Shown: positions 1-8,663 of the stretch, piece after piece
Layout of the letters: the number at the start of each line of letters is the position of its first letter
How positions within the stretch are numbered: the stretch's first letter is position 1
Source: Pseudomonas sp. LRP2-20
GTDB taxonomy: Bacteria > Pseudomonadota > Gammaproteobacteria > Pseudomonadales > Pseudomonadaceae
Reading direction: 5' to 3'
Assembly (NCBI RefSeq): GCF_024349685.1
Contig: NZ_AP025944.1
Coordinates: forward strand, 3,850,001-3,914,000
Length of the DNA stretch: 64,000 nt
Program-made: the position numbers and the translations under genes
The notes under the pieces: model-generated
Database searches by the model: none
What the model was told of the DNA's origin: nothing
Seen by the model: the letters and a program-made list of their open reading frames with translations, nothing else

Positions 1-3000
1 TCGTTCCCGAGCTGCTCGTGGCAGTTAGGGCTGGAGTGACCCCAGCCCCGAGCGGGGTGATAGAGCCGCCCTGCTCGCCCATCATCAGATAGGTCTTGCC
101 TCCCTGGCTCAGCAGTTCAGGCCCCAACTCATTCACCTGATAGAGCGAGTTCGCCGCTACCGGGCCGCCGACTGCGCGCTGACCAGAGACAAAGTTGTCC
201 ATGATCTCAGGGACGTAACCGGCCTGGGTTGATCCGGCCGACGTCGTTCCCCCTCCGAACCACGCAGAGGCCGCCATCGAGCCCAAGCTCACCAAGCTGC
301 CCAGTAGGCCCGAAGCAGCACGCTGGGTTTCTATCCGCACCATGTCGGCCAGAATCGATTTGGTGAAGTCGGCGAACGAGAACTTGCCGGTCATGGCGAA
401 GTTCACGACCGCGTCCTCCATCGAGCTGAAGGCGTTGGTGAACAGGGATCTTGTCTGCCCGGCGACATCCCGGGCCTGTTCCAGGTAGTTCTGGAAGGCC
501 GACGACGCCCCCTTGCGCCAATCGCCCTGGGCGGCCGTCATCTGGTCGTAGTTGGCGATGGTGGTTTCCTGCAGGTCCTTCTCGGCCTTGCCCAAGGCAG
601 CTAGCTTCTGGTTGTACTCATCGAGGCTCATGCCGCGAGAGCCATCACCGTACTGGTTGGCCAGATCCAACCGCTGCTGGTTCACACGATCGGTGATGCC
701 GTTCTGCTGATCCTGCAGGCCGCGCTGTCGATCGCCGAGCCCAAGGCCGTCAGCGGAACGCTGCCCCTGCAGCCTAAGCGCCAGGACCTGCTGGTTGAGG
801 GCATCGGTGTAGGTCTGCACGGCCCTGGCCTGTTTGGCCAACCGACCTTGCTCATTGGTAGCCAAAACCGAAAGCTCGGTATCGGCGTCCTTTTGCGCCT
901 TCACCATGGCGGCGCGGGCGTCAGCAATCTTCTGATCGAGCTGGATTCGCTGCTGGGCGCTGGTGCTACTCCGCCCCTTGGCATCCTCCAGCGCCTTGAT
1001 CTCTGCCTCGTAGGCGTTCGTGACCTCGACCTTTTGCTGCTCGAGGATTGCGGCCCGCTGGGCTGCGTACGACTCTTGCGAGATCAGACCGGCCTTCTGT
1101 GCCGCGTCCAGCTCTTTCTGGTGGTTCTTGTACTCGGCCAGAATGGCGCTCAGCGCGTTCTTCTGATCGTTGAACCCGGAGAGGTCGACTGACGTGGTAC
1201 GCCCGGCAGGATCCTTGAACTGCTTGGCGATGTCGGCCTGCACCCGGGTGATGTTCTCGGGCTTGAGGCGCTCATCGTTCGGATTGACCTTGCGAATCGC
1301 GTCCAGAGACTTGTTGTACTCCTTCAGCGCATCCTCCCGCTTTTCAGCGTTGGTCCTGGCGGACTTCTCCAGGGCGTCGATCTTGCCGATTGCCACAATG
1401 GCCGCCTGCTGCCGCTGGGCATCCAGCTCTTGAGCCCTCGCAATGGCTTGCTGAGTGTCTCGCTGCTGGATGAGAGCTTTGAGCTCAAGGTTGGCGTCGG
1501 TCAGCTTCTTCTGCGCTGCGGTGTCGTCAGGATCACCGTTCACCGCACTCTGCGCCGCTGCCAAGCGCTGCTGCGTCTCGACGATACGACTTTCGATGTT
1601 CTGGTCGCGGCCAATGTTTTTGACCGAGTCTACGGTGGCAGCAACCTCGCCCCGCAGGGCTTTCCAGCCACGCTCCCAGATCGACAGGTTCTCGGTGACC
1701 TCCTTGCTGCGGTTTTTGATGGTATCGACGTAGGTGTCGGTGAGCAGCTTGGCGGCCCCGATGGTGTCGCCCTGCTCCTTCAAGGCAACGATCTGCGAGT
1801 AGGTGGAAGCAGTGAGGAAGTTGTATTGCTCGTTCAGCTCCTTGGCCGCTGCGACCGGGTCCTTGCCGATCTTTACAAACTCAGCGACGGTCTCCTCCAC
1901 TGCGCGGCCTGTAGCATCCCGCCATTCAAGCGCAGCCTCGGTGATCTCGACAAAGCTTCCGGCGGCAACCTTTCCGCTACCGGCCAGCTGAGTCAGCACC
2001 TCAGCAGCGGCGCCGGTGGTCCCCACCGTGGCCGATACCTGAGCAGCCATCCCAGACAACCGGTCAGCAGTAGTGCCTGCCGCGTTGCCGGTGGTGATCA
2101 AGGCCTTCTGGAAGCCTACTGCCTCTTCACTGCCCTTGTAGTAGGCATAGCCCAGCACGCCAACGGCAGCTGCGGCGACAGTGAACGGGTTCACCAGGCC
2201 CATGACGTAGCCGCCCAGGGCCTTCACGGCCGGGCCCACGCCCCCGAACATGTCCTTGAGCTGCCCGCCCTGCTGCAACAGCACGGTGAGCGGCGCCTGA
2301 CCGCCCTGCAGGGACACCACGATGTCGGTGAACTGCGCCGGCACGCCGCGTAATGCTGCAGCCGTGGCCTTGGCCGACATGCCGGTCTTGTTCAGCGCGG
2401 TATCGGCACCGCCCAAGGCCGCACGCGCCTGGTCGATCTTCGTCTGGTACTCGCCGAAGGTCTCCGCATCGAGCGCGCCACTGGTGCGGAAGCCCTTCAG
2501 CTTCTGCTCCATCTGGTCCAGCCGGCCCATTGCCGCGACTGTCGGGTCGATCTTGCCCAGCAGCTCCTCAAGGGCCTGGCCTTCTTCCCGATGCGCGCCT
2601 GCGGCCTTCTTCGCCGCCTCCGCCTGGCGCTCCTCAGTAGCTATCAGGGCCTGGGCCCGGCTGTTGATGGCTGCCTGGCGGCTGGCACTGTCGGACAGAA
2701 CGGCGTTCGCCTGGGCGGTTACCTCGGCGCTCTGCTCGGTTGCTCGGTTGAGCGATTGAACGTACTGGCTGGCCTCCAGGGACGCCTTGGCCACGGCCAG
2801 AATCCTGGCCTGCTGCTCGTCGGCGGATTCGGCGGCGCGCCGGCCGGCCTGGGCACCGGCATCCGTGGCGCTGGTGAGTGCCTCCTGTACCTTGCCCGCC
2901 TGCGCGGCCTCAGTCCGGAACGCCCCCATGTTGGCGGCGGCGCTGCTGAACGCCGTGGAAGCGCTGGTAACGGCGCGCCCCACGGTGGCCATCTGCTGCG

Positions 3001-3217
3001 CCAACTCGGTCTGCTTGGCGTTGAGCGCCTGCAGCTCCTGCACAATCTGCCGGGTATCACCCTGCAGGCTGCCCAGGACGGTCTCCCAGGCACGCCCGGT
3101 TCGACCGGCCGATTCCTCGCTGCGCTTGCCGGCATCAGTCAGCTGGTCAAGGTTGTCCTTGGCCTCAACGGCATCCCCGGAGTCGATCTGAAGACCGAGA
3201 GAAGCGATGGTGGTCAT
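1..3217 (-). CDS. Phage tail tape measure protein (partial, runs off the left edge)
   Basis: About 1,072 codons are visible from ATG at 3217 and no stop is reached. The protein is alanine- and glutamine-rich and mostly helical, with long coiled-coil stretches in the N-terminal and middle parts. A hydrophobic glycine/alanine-rich stretch lies near residues 340-380. Near residue 950 is a lambda gpH-like C-terminal block (SMEDAVVNFAMTGKFSFADF). Tape measure proteins set siphovirus tail length and pass through the membrane during DNA injection. The gene directly follows the tail chaperone frameshift pair, which is the standard position. Missing are the extreme C-terminus and the tail-tip genes beyond it. 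Confidence 0.93.
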   Translation of the reverse strand, partial: MTTIASLGLQIDSGDAVEAKDNLDQLTDAGKRSEESAGRTGRAWETVLGSLQGDTRQIVQELQALNAKQTELAQQMATVGRAVTSASTAFSSAAANMGAFRTEAAQAGKVQEALTSATDAGAQAGRRAAESADEQQARILAVAKASLEASQYVQSLNRATEQSAEVTAQANAVLSDSASRQAAINSRAQALIATEERQAEAAKKAAGAHREEGQALEELLGKIDPTVAAMGRLDQMEQKLKGFRTSGALDAETFGEYQTKIDQARAALGGADTALNKTGMSAKATAAALRGVPAQFTDIVVSLQGGQAPLTVLLQQGGQLKDMFGGVGPAVKALGGYVMGLVNPFTVAAAAVGVLGYAYYKGSEEAVGFQKALITTGNAAGTTADRLSGMAAQVSATVGTTGAAAEVLTQLAGSGKVAAGSFVEITEAALEWRDATGRAVEETVAEFVKIGKDPVAAAKELNEQYNFLTASTYSQIVALKEQGDTIGAAKLLTDTYVDTIKNRSKEVTENLSIWERGWKALRGEVAATVDSVKNIGRDQNIESRIVETQQRLAAAQSAVNGDPDDTAAQKKLTDANLELKALIQQRDTQQAIARAQELDAQRQQAAIVAIGKIDALEKSARTNAEKREDALKEYNKSLDAIRKVNPNDERLKPENITRVQADIAKQFKDPAGRTTSVDLSGFNDQKNALSAILAEYKNHQKELDAAQKAGLISQESYAAQRAAILEQQKVEVTNAYEAEIKALEDAKGRSSTSAQQRIQLDQKIADARAAMVKAQKDADTELSVLATNEQGRLAKQARAVQTYTDALNQQVLALRLQGQRSADGLGLGDRQRGLQDQQNGITDRVNQQRLDLANQYGDGSRGMSLDEYNQKLAALGKAEKDLQETTIANYDQMTAAQGDWRKGASSAFQNYLEQARDVAGQTRSLFTNAFSSMEDAVVNFAMTGKFSFADFTKSILADMVRIETQRAASGLLGSLVSLGSMAASAWFGGGTTSAGSTQAGYVPEIMDNFVSGQRAVGGPVAANSLYQVNELGPELLSQGGKTYLMMGEQGGSITPLGAGVTPALTATSSSGT

Positions 3218-3220
3218 GGT

Positions 3221-3538
3221 CTACTCCATGGATTCGGCCATGACGGCCAAGGCCTCGACCTCCATGACGCGGAGATCGGAGAAAATGTCGGTGAGGTCGC
3301 GGCGCTTGATGCCGAGCATTGATGCCGTTGCGGGGATGGCTGTGTAGTCCAGGCCGGACGGACCGCCAGAAGCTACCCTCCACTGCGTGCCAAGGGCATC
3401 GAACAGGCGGAAGGCTGGCCATGCATCTGGCCAAACCTCCACCACCTCCTCCTCGATGTCATCAGTGGTCAGCCCCAGCGCCGCCAGTTGTTCGGCTGAT
3501 GGGCCCCGCTCGTAACAGGCCCGGGCCGCCGCCCTCAG
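3221..3538 (-). CDS. Tail assembly chaperone, -1 frameshift extension (GT-like, DUF1799-type)
   Basis: This frame has no good start of its own at its true beginning. Reading upstream from the ATG at 3445, the frame stays open through CYERGPSAEQLAALGL and reaches back to the slippery site at 3538-3544, where the upstream chaperone frame stops. Shifting -1 there adds 105 residues to the 127-residue upstream protein, giving a fusion of about 232 residues. In lambda, gpG and gpGT are made this way and load the tape measure protein for tube polymerisation. The extension resembles DUF1799 proteins found between tail chaperone and tape measure genes. Internal initiation at 3445 is possible but would lose the conserved N-terminal part. 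Confidence 0.8.
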   Translation of the reverse strand: MRAAARACYERGPSAEQLAALGLTTDDIEEEVVEVWPDAWPAFRLFDALGTQWRVASGGPSGLDYTAIPATASMLGIKRRDLTDIFSDLRVMEVEALAVMAESME

Positions 3539-3918
3539 TTTCCCAGGCGGGCCGGGCTGTAGGCGGCCTGGAACGCATCGACGACCGCCTTCGGCGCGCC
3601 GGTGCAGGTGCGCACCAGGTCAGCGATGGCCTGGGTGCTGAACTCGTCCTCCAGGTCCCAGCCAGTGACGATCTCGCCCAGCTGCTCGGCCTGAAGGGCG
3701 ATCTCACCGGTGGTGACCTCCTCCCACGTTGCCCCGTCCTTCTGGGCCTTCGCCGCCCAGGCGTCGCGCGCCTTGTTCCAGCGATCGAACATCGCGGACA
3801 GGGCCACGCGGTCCATGTAGCGGAACTGGAACTCAACGGGCGCCGGCTCAGCGCCAATGCGCGGAACCTGCACCACGGCAGTGAACGTGGGGTTCTGAGC
3901 GATCTTGATCTTCGCCAT
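3535..3918 (-). CDS. Tail assembly chaperone (gpG-like), zero frame
   Basis: This 127-residue protein lies between the tail tube gene and the tape measure gene. It is acidic and helical in its C-terminal half, contains a WxxEEVTTGE segment and ends ARLGN just after the slippery heptamer. Siphovirus proteins in this slot bind the tape measure protein during tail assembly; the abundant short form and the rare frameshifted long form are both needed. The start codon at 3918 lies a few bases after a GAGG-like Shine-Dalgarno sequence. Confidence 0.85.
   Translation of the reverse strand: MAKIKIAQNPTFTAVVQVPRIGAEPAPVEFQFRYMDRVALSAMFDRWNKARDAWAAKAQKDGATWEEVTTGEIALQAEQLGEIVTGWDLEDEFSTQAIADLVRTCTGAPKAVVDAFQAAYSPARLGN
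3538..3544 (-). promoter_or_regulatory. Programmed -1 ribosomal frameshift slippery site
   Basis: The minus strand reads GGGAAAC, a perfect X XXY YYZ heptamer in the chaperone's zero frame (G GGA AAC), followed immediately by the TGA stop. Lambda uses GGGAAAG at the same point in gene G. The -1 frame continues open to 3221. Confidence 0.85.
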
Positions 3919-3927
3919 GAGGGCTCC

Positions 3928-4587
3928 TTACGCGCCGGCCAGGATACGAACGGGACGGCCCGACAGCGCGATGCTGATGGTTCGCGTCATGAGGTTGTTC
4001 CGGTCCATGGTCGGGGTGGTGGTGATGCTGACGTAGCCTGGATAGAGAATCTGGTCGCCACCCGGCAGCTTGAGTCGCACCACCACGAGCTCCTTGCTGT
4101 CGCCGTAGTTCTCGACCAGGGCGACGTAGGCGGCAGTCGGCTGGTCTTCGACGGTGATCGACAGCGTGATCGGGTTGCGGTTGGTCGGGAACTGGCGGTC
4201 GTCGTCATCCTCCAGATAGCCCACGGTCAGGTACTGCTGCTCGCCACCGGCCGAAGTGAACGCGGTCACCTTGGAGATCTGCGCCCAGGCGGTCACGGGG
4301 AGCACCGAGCCCACGCCGGCGCCCGGGGTGTACTTGTCCACGCTGGTGGTGTTGAGGCCTTTCAAGGCGAAGGTGTCAGCAGCCACGTTTGCAGCACTGA
4401 CAGCGCGGTCGGCGATGAGCGCCCAGCCGGAGCTGACCAGCAGAACGTCGCCATTTGCGATGTCGTGATCGGCAGCGGTGGCCACGGGCGGCGCGGCATT
4501 GGTCAGGGCGGTGAAGACTACGGCTGCACCGAAAACGCTGGCGATTTCCAGCACAGCGCCGTTCGGCAGCGGGAATTTTGCGGCCAT
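3928..4587 (-). CDS. Major tail tube protein
   Basis: This 219-residue, beta-rich protein has a repetitive Ala/Thr/Val composition. It sits between the tail terminator gene and the tail chaperone pair, where siphoviruses encode the tube subunit (lambda gpV position). Strand-rich segments such as YLTVGYLEDDDDRQF and ITLSITVEDQPTAAYV fit the tube fold. It polymerises around the tape measure protein to form the tail. Assignment rests on order and composition, without recognisable catalytic motifs. Confidence 0.85.
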   Translation of the reverse strand: MAAKFPLPNGAVLEIASVFGAAVVFTALTNAAPPVATAADHDIANGDVLLVSSGWALIADRAVSAANVAADTFALKGLNTTSVDKYTPGAGVGSVLPVTAWAQISKVTAFTSAGGEQQYLTVGYLEDDDDRQFPTNRNPITLSITVEDQPTAAYVALVENYGDSKELVVVRLKLPGGDQILYPGYVSITTTPTMDRNNLMTRTISIALSGRPVRILAGA

Positions 4588-4626
4588 GAAGTATTTCCTC
4601 GTTGTTGCCCGCCGGGCGGCGGTTGG

Positions 4627-5055
4627 TTATGCCCCAGCGGGCGATTGGTCCGCGACTCCGCGGTAGGTGAAGCTGGTCGGGACTGTGTAGGTCGCCGACT
4701 CGGTGATGGTTGGGCCCTGGTCAACCGGTTCGGTCACCAGGCCCTCGAAGCCGCTGCGGCTGAGCGCCGAGTCCAGCTGGAAGAGGCCCGACAGCTCGTC
4801 GACCAGAGTCTCGGCGGTAGCTAGTGGCTGGCCCGCCGGGCAAACGATGCTCACCTGGTAGATGCCGGTGTACTCGTAGGCGTCGCTACCCAGGTAGCGG
4901 CAGGTGGTTCCCGCCGGCAGTTGGAACGCCTGCAGGTAGGTTTCGTCGGGCCCGGCCTCGAAACCCTGCTCGAAGTTCGCGATCCGGATCGGGCGCGCCG
5001 TGGCCCATGCCATCAGCTTGATCTCGATGGCCTGTCGTGCACTTGCGTGGCTCAT
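4627..5055 (-). CDS. Tail terminator protein
   Basis: This 142-residue protein overlaps the upstream neck gene by 4 bp (ATGA). Its size, position just before the tail tube gene, and mixed alpha/beta sequence (KLMAWATARPIRIANFEQGF; TYLQAFQLPAGT) match the gpU/DUF4128 class. These proteins cap the growing tube and join it to the head. No alternative role is suggested by the neighbours. Confidence 0.8.
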   Translation of the reverse strand: MSHASARQAIEIKLMAWATARPIRIANFEQGFEAGPDETYLQAFQLPAGTTCRYLGSDAYEYTGIYQVSIVCPAGQPLATAETLVDELSGLFQLDSALSRSGFEGLVTEPVDQGPTITESATYTVPTSFTYRGVADQSPAGA

Positions 5056-5723
5056 GCTCGGTGAATCCTGATGGCTTCTTCGACGATGCGCTGGAAGTCG
5101 GCGACGGTGACTCGCACCATGCCGCCAGGCGCCTGTGAACTGTGGCCGTACTCCAGAGGGATGGCATACGGCAAGTTGTTGACGATGTAGGCGACCTCGC
5201 CGGCGGAGAGATCACCGGCTGCCAGGAGAAGCCTGTCCAGCGTCTCGCCGGCGCTCTCGATGTCCTCGATCTCGCCTGCGGCTGGAGCGCCGGTGGTGAG
5301 CTGCCAGTTACTGCGGAAGCGGCCGCCCACGTAGCCCTGGCCAACCCTCCGGACGCCGAACCCGAAGTTCTCGCGCTGCTCGCGCTTGGTCAGCGGCTTT
5401 CGCAACTGCAGGCCGCCTTTCAGGTTGCCGCTTTTGGTGTAATTGGCCTGGTCGGACGTGATGCCGGCATTGATGGCCGCCGCCTTGGCGTTGTAAGCCG
5501 CGATCTGCTCGGCCGCGCTGCCCTGGGCCTCGACGTTCACTTTCCAGAGATCCGGGTTGCCGACCGGCGACATGGTCACCAGCTTGCGGCCGACCATGAT
5601 GACGACCTCACGGAAGGTCAGGTCCATCGCCTCCTTGGCGGCCTCTGCGAACTGCTCCAACTGGGCAGCAAAGCTGCCATCCAGGCCGCCGTAGCGGCTG
5701 GTCATATGTGAGCCGCGAGCCAT
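5052..5723 (-). CDS. Head-tail joining / tail completion protein (HK97 gp10-like)
   Basis: The protein is 223 residues from the ATG at 5723, chosen because GAGGAAG precedes it; an in-frame ATG six codons later is possible. It starts with a helical segment, has a middle with SPVGNPDLWK and RSNWQL, and ends with YAIPLEYGHSSQAPGGMVRVTV. That YxxxxEYGHS signature is typical of HK97-gp10-type neck proteins, which sit between the connector and the tail terminator. It is translationally coupled to the tail terminator gene. Confidence 0.85.
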   Translation of the reverse strand: MARGSHMTSRYGGLDGSFAAQLEQFAEAAKEAMDLTFREVVIMVGRKLVTMSPVGNPDLWKVNVEAQGSAAEQIAAYNAKAAAINAGITSDQANYTKSGNLKGGLQLRKPLTKREQRENFGFGVRRVGQGYVGGRFRSNWQLTTGAPAAGEIEDIESAGETLDRLLLAAGDLSAGEVAYIVNNLPYAIPLEYGHSSQAPGGMVRVTVADFQRIVEEAIRIHRA

Positions 5724-5725
5724 GG

Positions 5726-6112
5726 TCACTTCCTCAGCTGAATGATCCAAGTGGCCTTGGCCGCGTCCTGTCCGACGTTCATGACTCGGTAGCCGCTGAT
5801 GCGGTCACCGATGGCGGGGATGGCAGGGACTTCCGTGACCGCGTCGCCATCCTTCACGAACAGCTCGTTCTGCAGCGCCTTGAGGCGTACGTCTGTCGCC
5901 AGGATGCGCGTACCGTCGATCTCACGGGCCTTGTACTGGCCGAAGACACCGCGACCGGCATAGTGCAGCGTTGTCGCTGGCGTGCTGCCGCCCTTCTCAG
6001 GGTCATAGGTGCCAGGTACAGACCGGCTGCCATCAACCACCGCCACTGCGTCGGCCAGATCCGTATCGAAGGCCTGGGCCAGCTCGGCCTGTAACTCGCG
6101 TCGAAGCCCCAT
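5726..6112 (-). CDS. Head-tail stopper / connector protein
   Basis: This protein is 128 residues from the ATG at 6112 (MGLRREL), with an AGGGGGTGAC Shine-Dalgarno sequence. A longer upstream reading with an Arg/Ser-rich leader is the antisense of its neighbour and was discarded. It lies 2 bp from the neck gene and 1 bp from the adaptor gene. Size, order and a beta-rich C-terminal half fit a stopper that closes the portal channel after packaging. Confidence 0.7.
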   Translation of the reverse strand: MGLRRELQAELAQAFDTDLADAVAVVDGSRSVPGTYDPEKGGSTPATTLHYAGRGVFGQYKAREIDGTRILATDVRLKALQNELFVKDGDAVTEVPAIPAIGDRISGYRVMNVGQDAAKATWIIQLRK

Positions 6113-6113
6113 G

Positions 6114-6482
6114 TCACCCCCTGACGATCTTGACCTGGCCTGCGCCCAGATACCGCGCCAGCAGGGCCAAGGCGAAGGACTCACCAGCGCTGATGGCCTT
6201 AGACGTAGCCGAGTAGGTCTTGCTGCTCGACACGCCGTCCGCATCCACGGACTTGCTCAGCACGCCGGTTTCCTTCGCCTGGTACAGATTGCCCGCAGCC
6301 GCCTCCACCGCCACCTCCGCGCCCGCCTGCACGACATCGGCGGGAACCGTGTCGAACTCGGGCAGGCCCTGGTTGGCGAGCCAGGTGTTGGCCATCAGCA
6401 CCGCGCGCGCCTTCTTTTCATCCGGAGCCCAGGCCTGCCCCAGCAGCGCGTCGACCTGATCGATGCTGATGTAGGTCGTCAT
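6114..6482 (-). CDS. Head-tail adaptor (DnaT-like ssDNA-binding family, gp6-like)
   Basis: This 122-residue helical protein begins MTTYISIDQVDALLG and contains the pattern KARAVLMANTWLANQGL and EVAVEAAAGNLYQAKET. It resembles the prophage family often labelled DnaT-like, which occupies the head-tail adaptor position after the capsid gene. It overlaps the upstream small gene by one base (6482). A structural adaptor role is inferred from gene order. Confidence 0.75.
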   Translation of the reverse strand: MTTYISIDQVDALLGQAWAPDEKKARAVLMANTWLANQGLPEFDTVPADVVQAGAEVAVEAAAGNLYQAKETGVLSKSVDADGVSSSKTYSATSKAISAGESFALALLARYLGAGQVKIVRG

Positions 6483-6778
6483 TACGCGGCCCCGTCCAGC
6501 AGTTTCTGCAGGTCTTCCAGGGTGGCTTCAGGCGCGAACTGGACGCCCTTCTCGGTCAGCGCAGCCTGCAGCTTTACCTTCTGCTCGGCTTCTTCAGCGG
6601 CTTTCTTTTCCGCTGCGGACTTGCCGGCCTTCGAGGCTTCACCCTCCTTGATCGGCTCGGGATGCTCGTAGCCCTCCGGCGCGAACTTGGCGTCGATGAT
6701 TTTGTAGCCCTTGCGACGCAGGAAGGTCTTGCGTTCTGCCGACACCGGGTGCTGCTCGTAGATGATGCTATCGCTCAT
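6482..6778 (-). CDS. Small HeH/LEM-like protein of the head operon
   Basis: This 98-residue protein has a basic N-terminus, a Lys/Ala/Glu-rich linker (residues 43-70) and a C-terminal helix-extended-helix-like motif (ALTEKGVQFAPEATLEDL). Proteins of this kind lie after major capsid genes in many tailed phages; a head decoration or nucleic-acid contact role has been suggested for the motif. The linker is probably flexible. Exact function is unknown. Confidence 0.7.
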   Translation of the reverse strand: MSDSIIYEQHPVSAERKTFLRRKGYKIIDAKFAPEGYEHPEPIKEGEASKAGKSAAEKKAAEEAEQKVKLQAALTEKGVQFAPEATLEDLQKLLDGAA

Positions 6779-6820
6779 GGCGATCTCCTGAGGAAGGCGC
6801 CCCGAAGGGCGCGGTACCGG

Positions 6821-7789
6821 TTACTTAGTGGCGTCGCCGATGGTCATGACGCCGGCCGAACCCTTGATGCTGTTCGCCACCAGATCCCAGTTGGTGCCGG
6901 TGGACAGCTCGGAGTTGGTAGGCGACTTGCCGCCGTTGGCGGTGTCCCAGGTGTAGCCCTTGAGGCCCAGGCCGAAGGTGTAGTCGGCCTGCATGGTGGT
7001 CTCGATGCGCTCCTTGCCGTTGGAAGTCTCGATGTTGGTGATCAGGTCGGAACCATCCATCACCATGGCCGCACCGTCGGCCAGGCTGAGCACCTTCTGC
7101 TTGTTCGGGGTGCCGGCCTCGTACAGCGCCGGGGCGTCGGTGACGATGACCGACTTACCCAGCACATCGACGACCAGAACACCGCCCGCCTGGAACAGCT
7201 GCTGGTTGTTGGCCAGGTTCTTGCCGATCAGCGCGTGGTATTGGGCGCCAGTCATGACCTGGGCGATCAGTCGTGCCGAAGCGTCGCCGAACAGCGCGTG
7301 GGCACCGTTGATGGCGATGTAGTCGACGCCAGCGGTTGCCGACACGTCGTTGAGCGCCCCCGGCTGGTTGCCGATGGCTGCGACCAGAGCGGCGATGGCA
7401 GTGTTCAACTGGTCCGAGACGATGGCTTCGGACAGGTTGCGGCTGATGACCTCCAGCGCTTCCTCGGGGTTTTTCTGTACCCAGGACAGCTGTGCAGGCT
7501 CCCACAGGATCGGGCCGAAGCCGCCTGCGATCTTCACCGAGTCGTACTGCTTCTGCGACAGCGGGGTCGCCGCCTGGCTGCCGTTCGCGGCGTAACGGTC
7601 AACGCGACGCTGAGCGCCGTGCAGGCCCGCCCAGAACGATTCCTGCAGGAAGTCACCGTCGATGCCCTGAGTGGTCAGGCGAATCGATCCAGCCGAGGCG
7701 GCGTTGAACTTGTCGACGTCCTGGGTCAGGGTTTCGATGGTGGCGTGGCGAAGGTATTCGTTGAACACCTTCATGTTCGAAAGGGCCAT
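6821..7789 (-). CDS. Major capsid protein
   Basis: This 322-residue protein directly follows the scaffold-like gene and precedes the adaptor genes. It contains capsid-like segments: an N-terminal arm, then DGDFLQESFWAGLHG, a run of helices, and a beta-rich C-terminal part (IVTDAPALYEAGTPNK). It would build the icosahedral head with an HK97-type fold. Start ATG 7789 follows AAGGAGG. Confidence 0.88.
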   Translation of the reverse strand: MALSNMKVFNEYLRHATIETLTQDVDKFNAASAGSIRLTTQGIDGDFLQESFWAGLHGAQRRVDRYAANGSQAATPLSQKQYDSVKIAGGFGPILWEPAQLSWVQKNPEEALEVISRNLSEAIVSDQLNTAIAALVAAIGNQPGALNDVSATAGVDYIAINGAHALFGDASARLIAQVMTGAQYHALIGKNLANNQQLFQAGGVLVVDVLGKSVIVTDAPALYEAGTPNKQKVLSLADGAAMVMDGSDLITNIETSNGKERIETTMQADYTFGLGLKGYTWDTANGGKSPTNSELSTGTNWDLVANSIKGSAGVMTIGDATK

Positions 7790-7798
7790 TGGGCCTCC

Positions 7799-8545
7799 TT
7801 ATTCGCTTGCGATCAGGCCTTTCATGGCTTCCAGGCGCTCTGCCTTGGTGCCACCGAAATTGCCCTGTGTGGTTTTGTTGCCACCACCGCCGTTCGGGGC
7901 GCCGCCGCCATTGGCACCGGAACTCTTCAGGATGTGGTCGCGATGGGGGTACTGCGAGACGAGGGTTTCCAGCGCTTCGTTGAAGTCGGCCAGCTCACCC
8001 GGGCGGCTGCGGCTGAAGATCTTCTGGCCTTGGGCGTCGTAGGCGACCACCTTGCCTTCTTCGATCTTGAAGCTGTTGCCGAAGGTGGCCTGAACCATGT
8101 CAGCCGGCACCGCCATCTTCTCGGCGATGAACTGCGAACGGGCGAAGCTGCCGCCGATCTTCTCGGCATACAGCTGCTGCTCGAAGCCCTGCGCCTTGGT
8201 GTTGGCTTCGTCGAGCTGGGTCTGGAAGGCCTTGCTGATCTCGCCCTTCACCTTCTCGATCTCGCCGGCATCCACCAGCTTCTTGGCGTCGAGGTTGGCG
8301 ACGATCTCCAGAGCTTTCTTGGCAGCCGTGGCATCCTCGATGCCTTCGAACGCCTTGGCGGTCTTCTCGAAGCCGTCGGCGCGCTCGCGGTGCGACTTGG
8401 CTTCGGCATTCAGCCGGGTGATGGTGTTGCGGGTGCCCACGGCATCGAAGGCGACCTCCTTGCCATCGTCCTCGACGTAGACCGGCTTGCCATCTTCGAT
8501 CACGGCGTACTGCTTGCCATCCACTTCAATGGTCTTGAGTTTCAT
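7799..8545 (-). CDS. Capsid scaffolding-like protein
   Basis: This protein is 248 residues from the ATG at 8545 (MKLKTIEVDGKQ). An upstream extension of 26 codons is possible but overlaps repeats and lacks a Shine-Dalgarno sequence. The protein has a beta-rich N-terminus, a long charged helical middle (residues 45-140) and a Gly/Asn-rich tail with GGGAPNGGGGNK. This build and its location immediately upstream of the major capsid gene fit a head scaffold of the DUF6651-like kind. No protease domain is visible. Confidence 0.75.
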   Translation of the reverse strand: MKLKTIEVDGKQYAVIEDGKPVYVEDDGKEVAFDAVGTRNTITRLNAEAKSHRERADGFEKTAKAFEGIEDATAAKKALEIVANLDAKKLVDAGEIEKVKGEISKAFQTQLDEANTKAQGFEQQLYAEKIGGSFARSQFIAEKMAVPADMVQATFGNSFKIEEGKVVAYDAQGQKIFSRSRPGELADFNEALETLVSQYPHRDHILKSSGANGGGAPNGGGGNKTTQGNFGGTKAERLEAMKGLIASE

Positions 8546-8621
8546 GTCGTCTCTCTGGGCCATCCGGCCAGTTGATGAGCCATCCGGCCCCAGTTGCGCC
8601 CCGTCCATCCGAACCGCAGGC

Positions 8622-8647
8622 AAAAAAAACCCCGGCTAGTGCCAGGG
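8622..8647 (-). terminator. Rho-independent terminator between inserted gene and head operon
   Basis: On the minus strand a 7-bp stem (CCCTGGC/GCCGGGG with one G-U pair) and ACTA loop is followed by eight U. It lies directly downstream of the 8664-9281 gene. Confidence 0.8.
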
Positions 8648-8663
8648 CAATAATTGAATTCTT

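Noticed and set aside
6662..8575. Open frame of 637 codons opposite the capsid and scaffold genes
   Set aside because: It is antisense to well-supported structural genes; composition is shadow-like.
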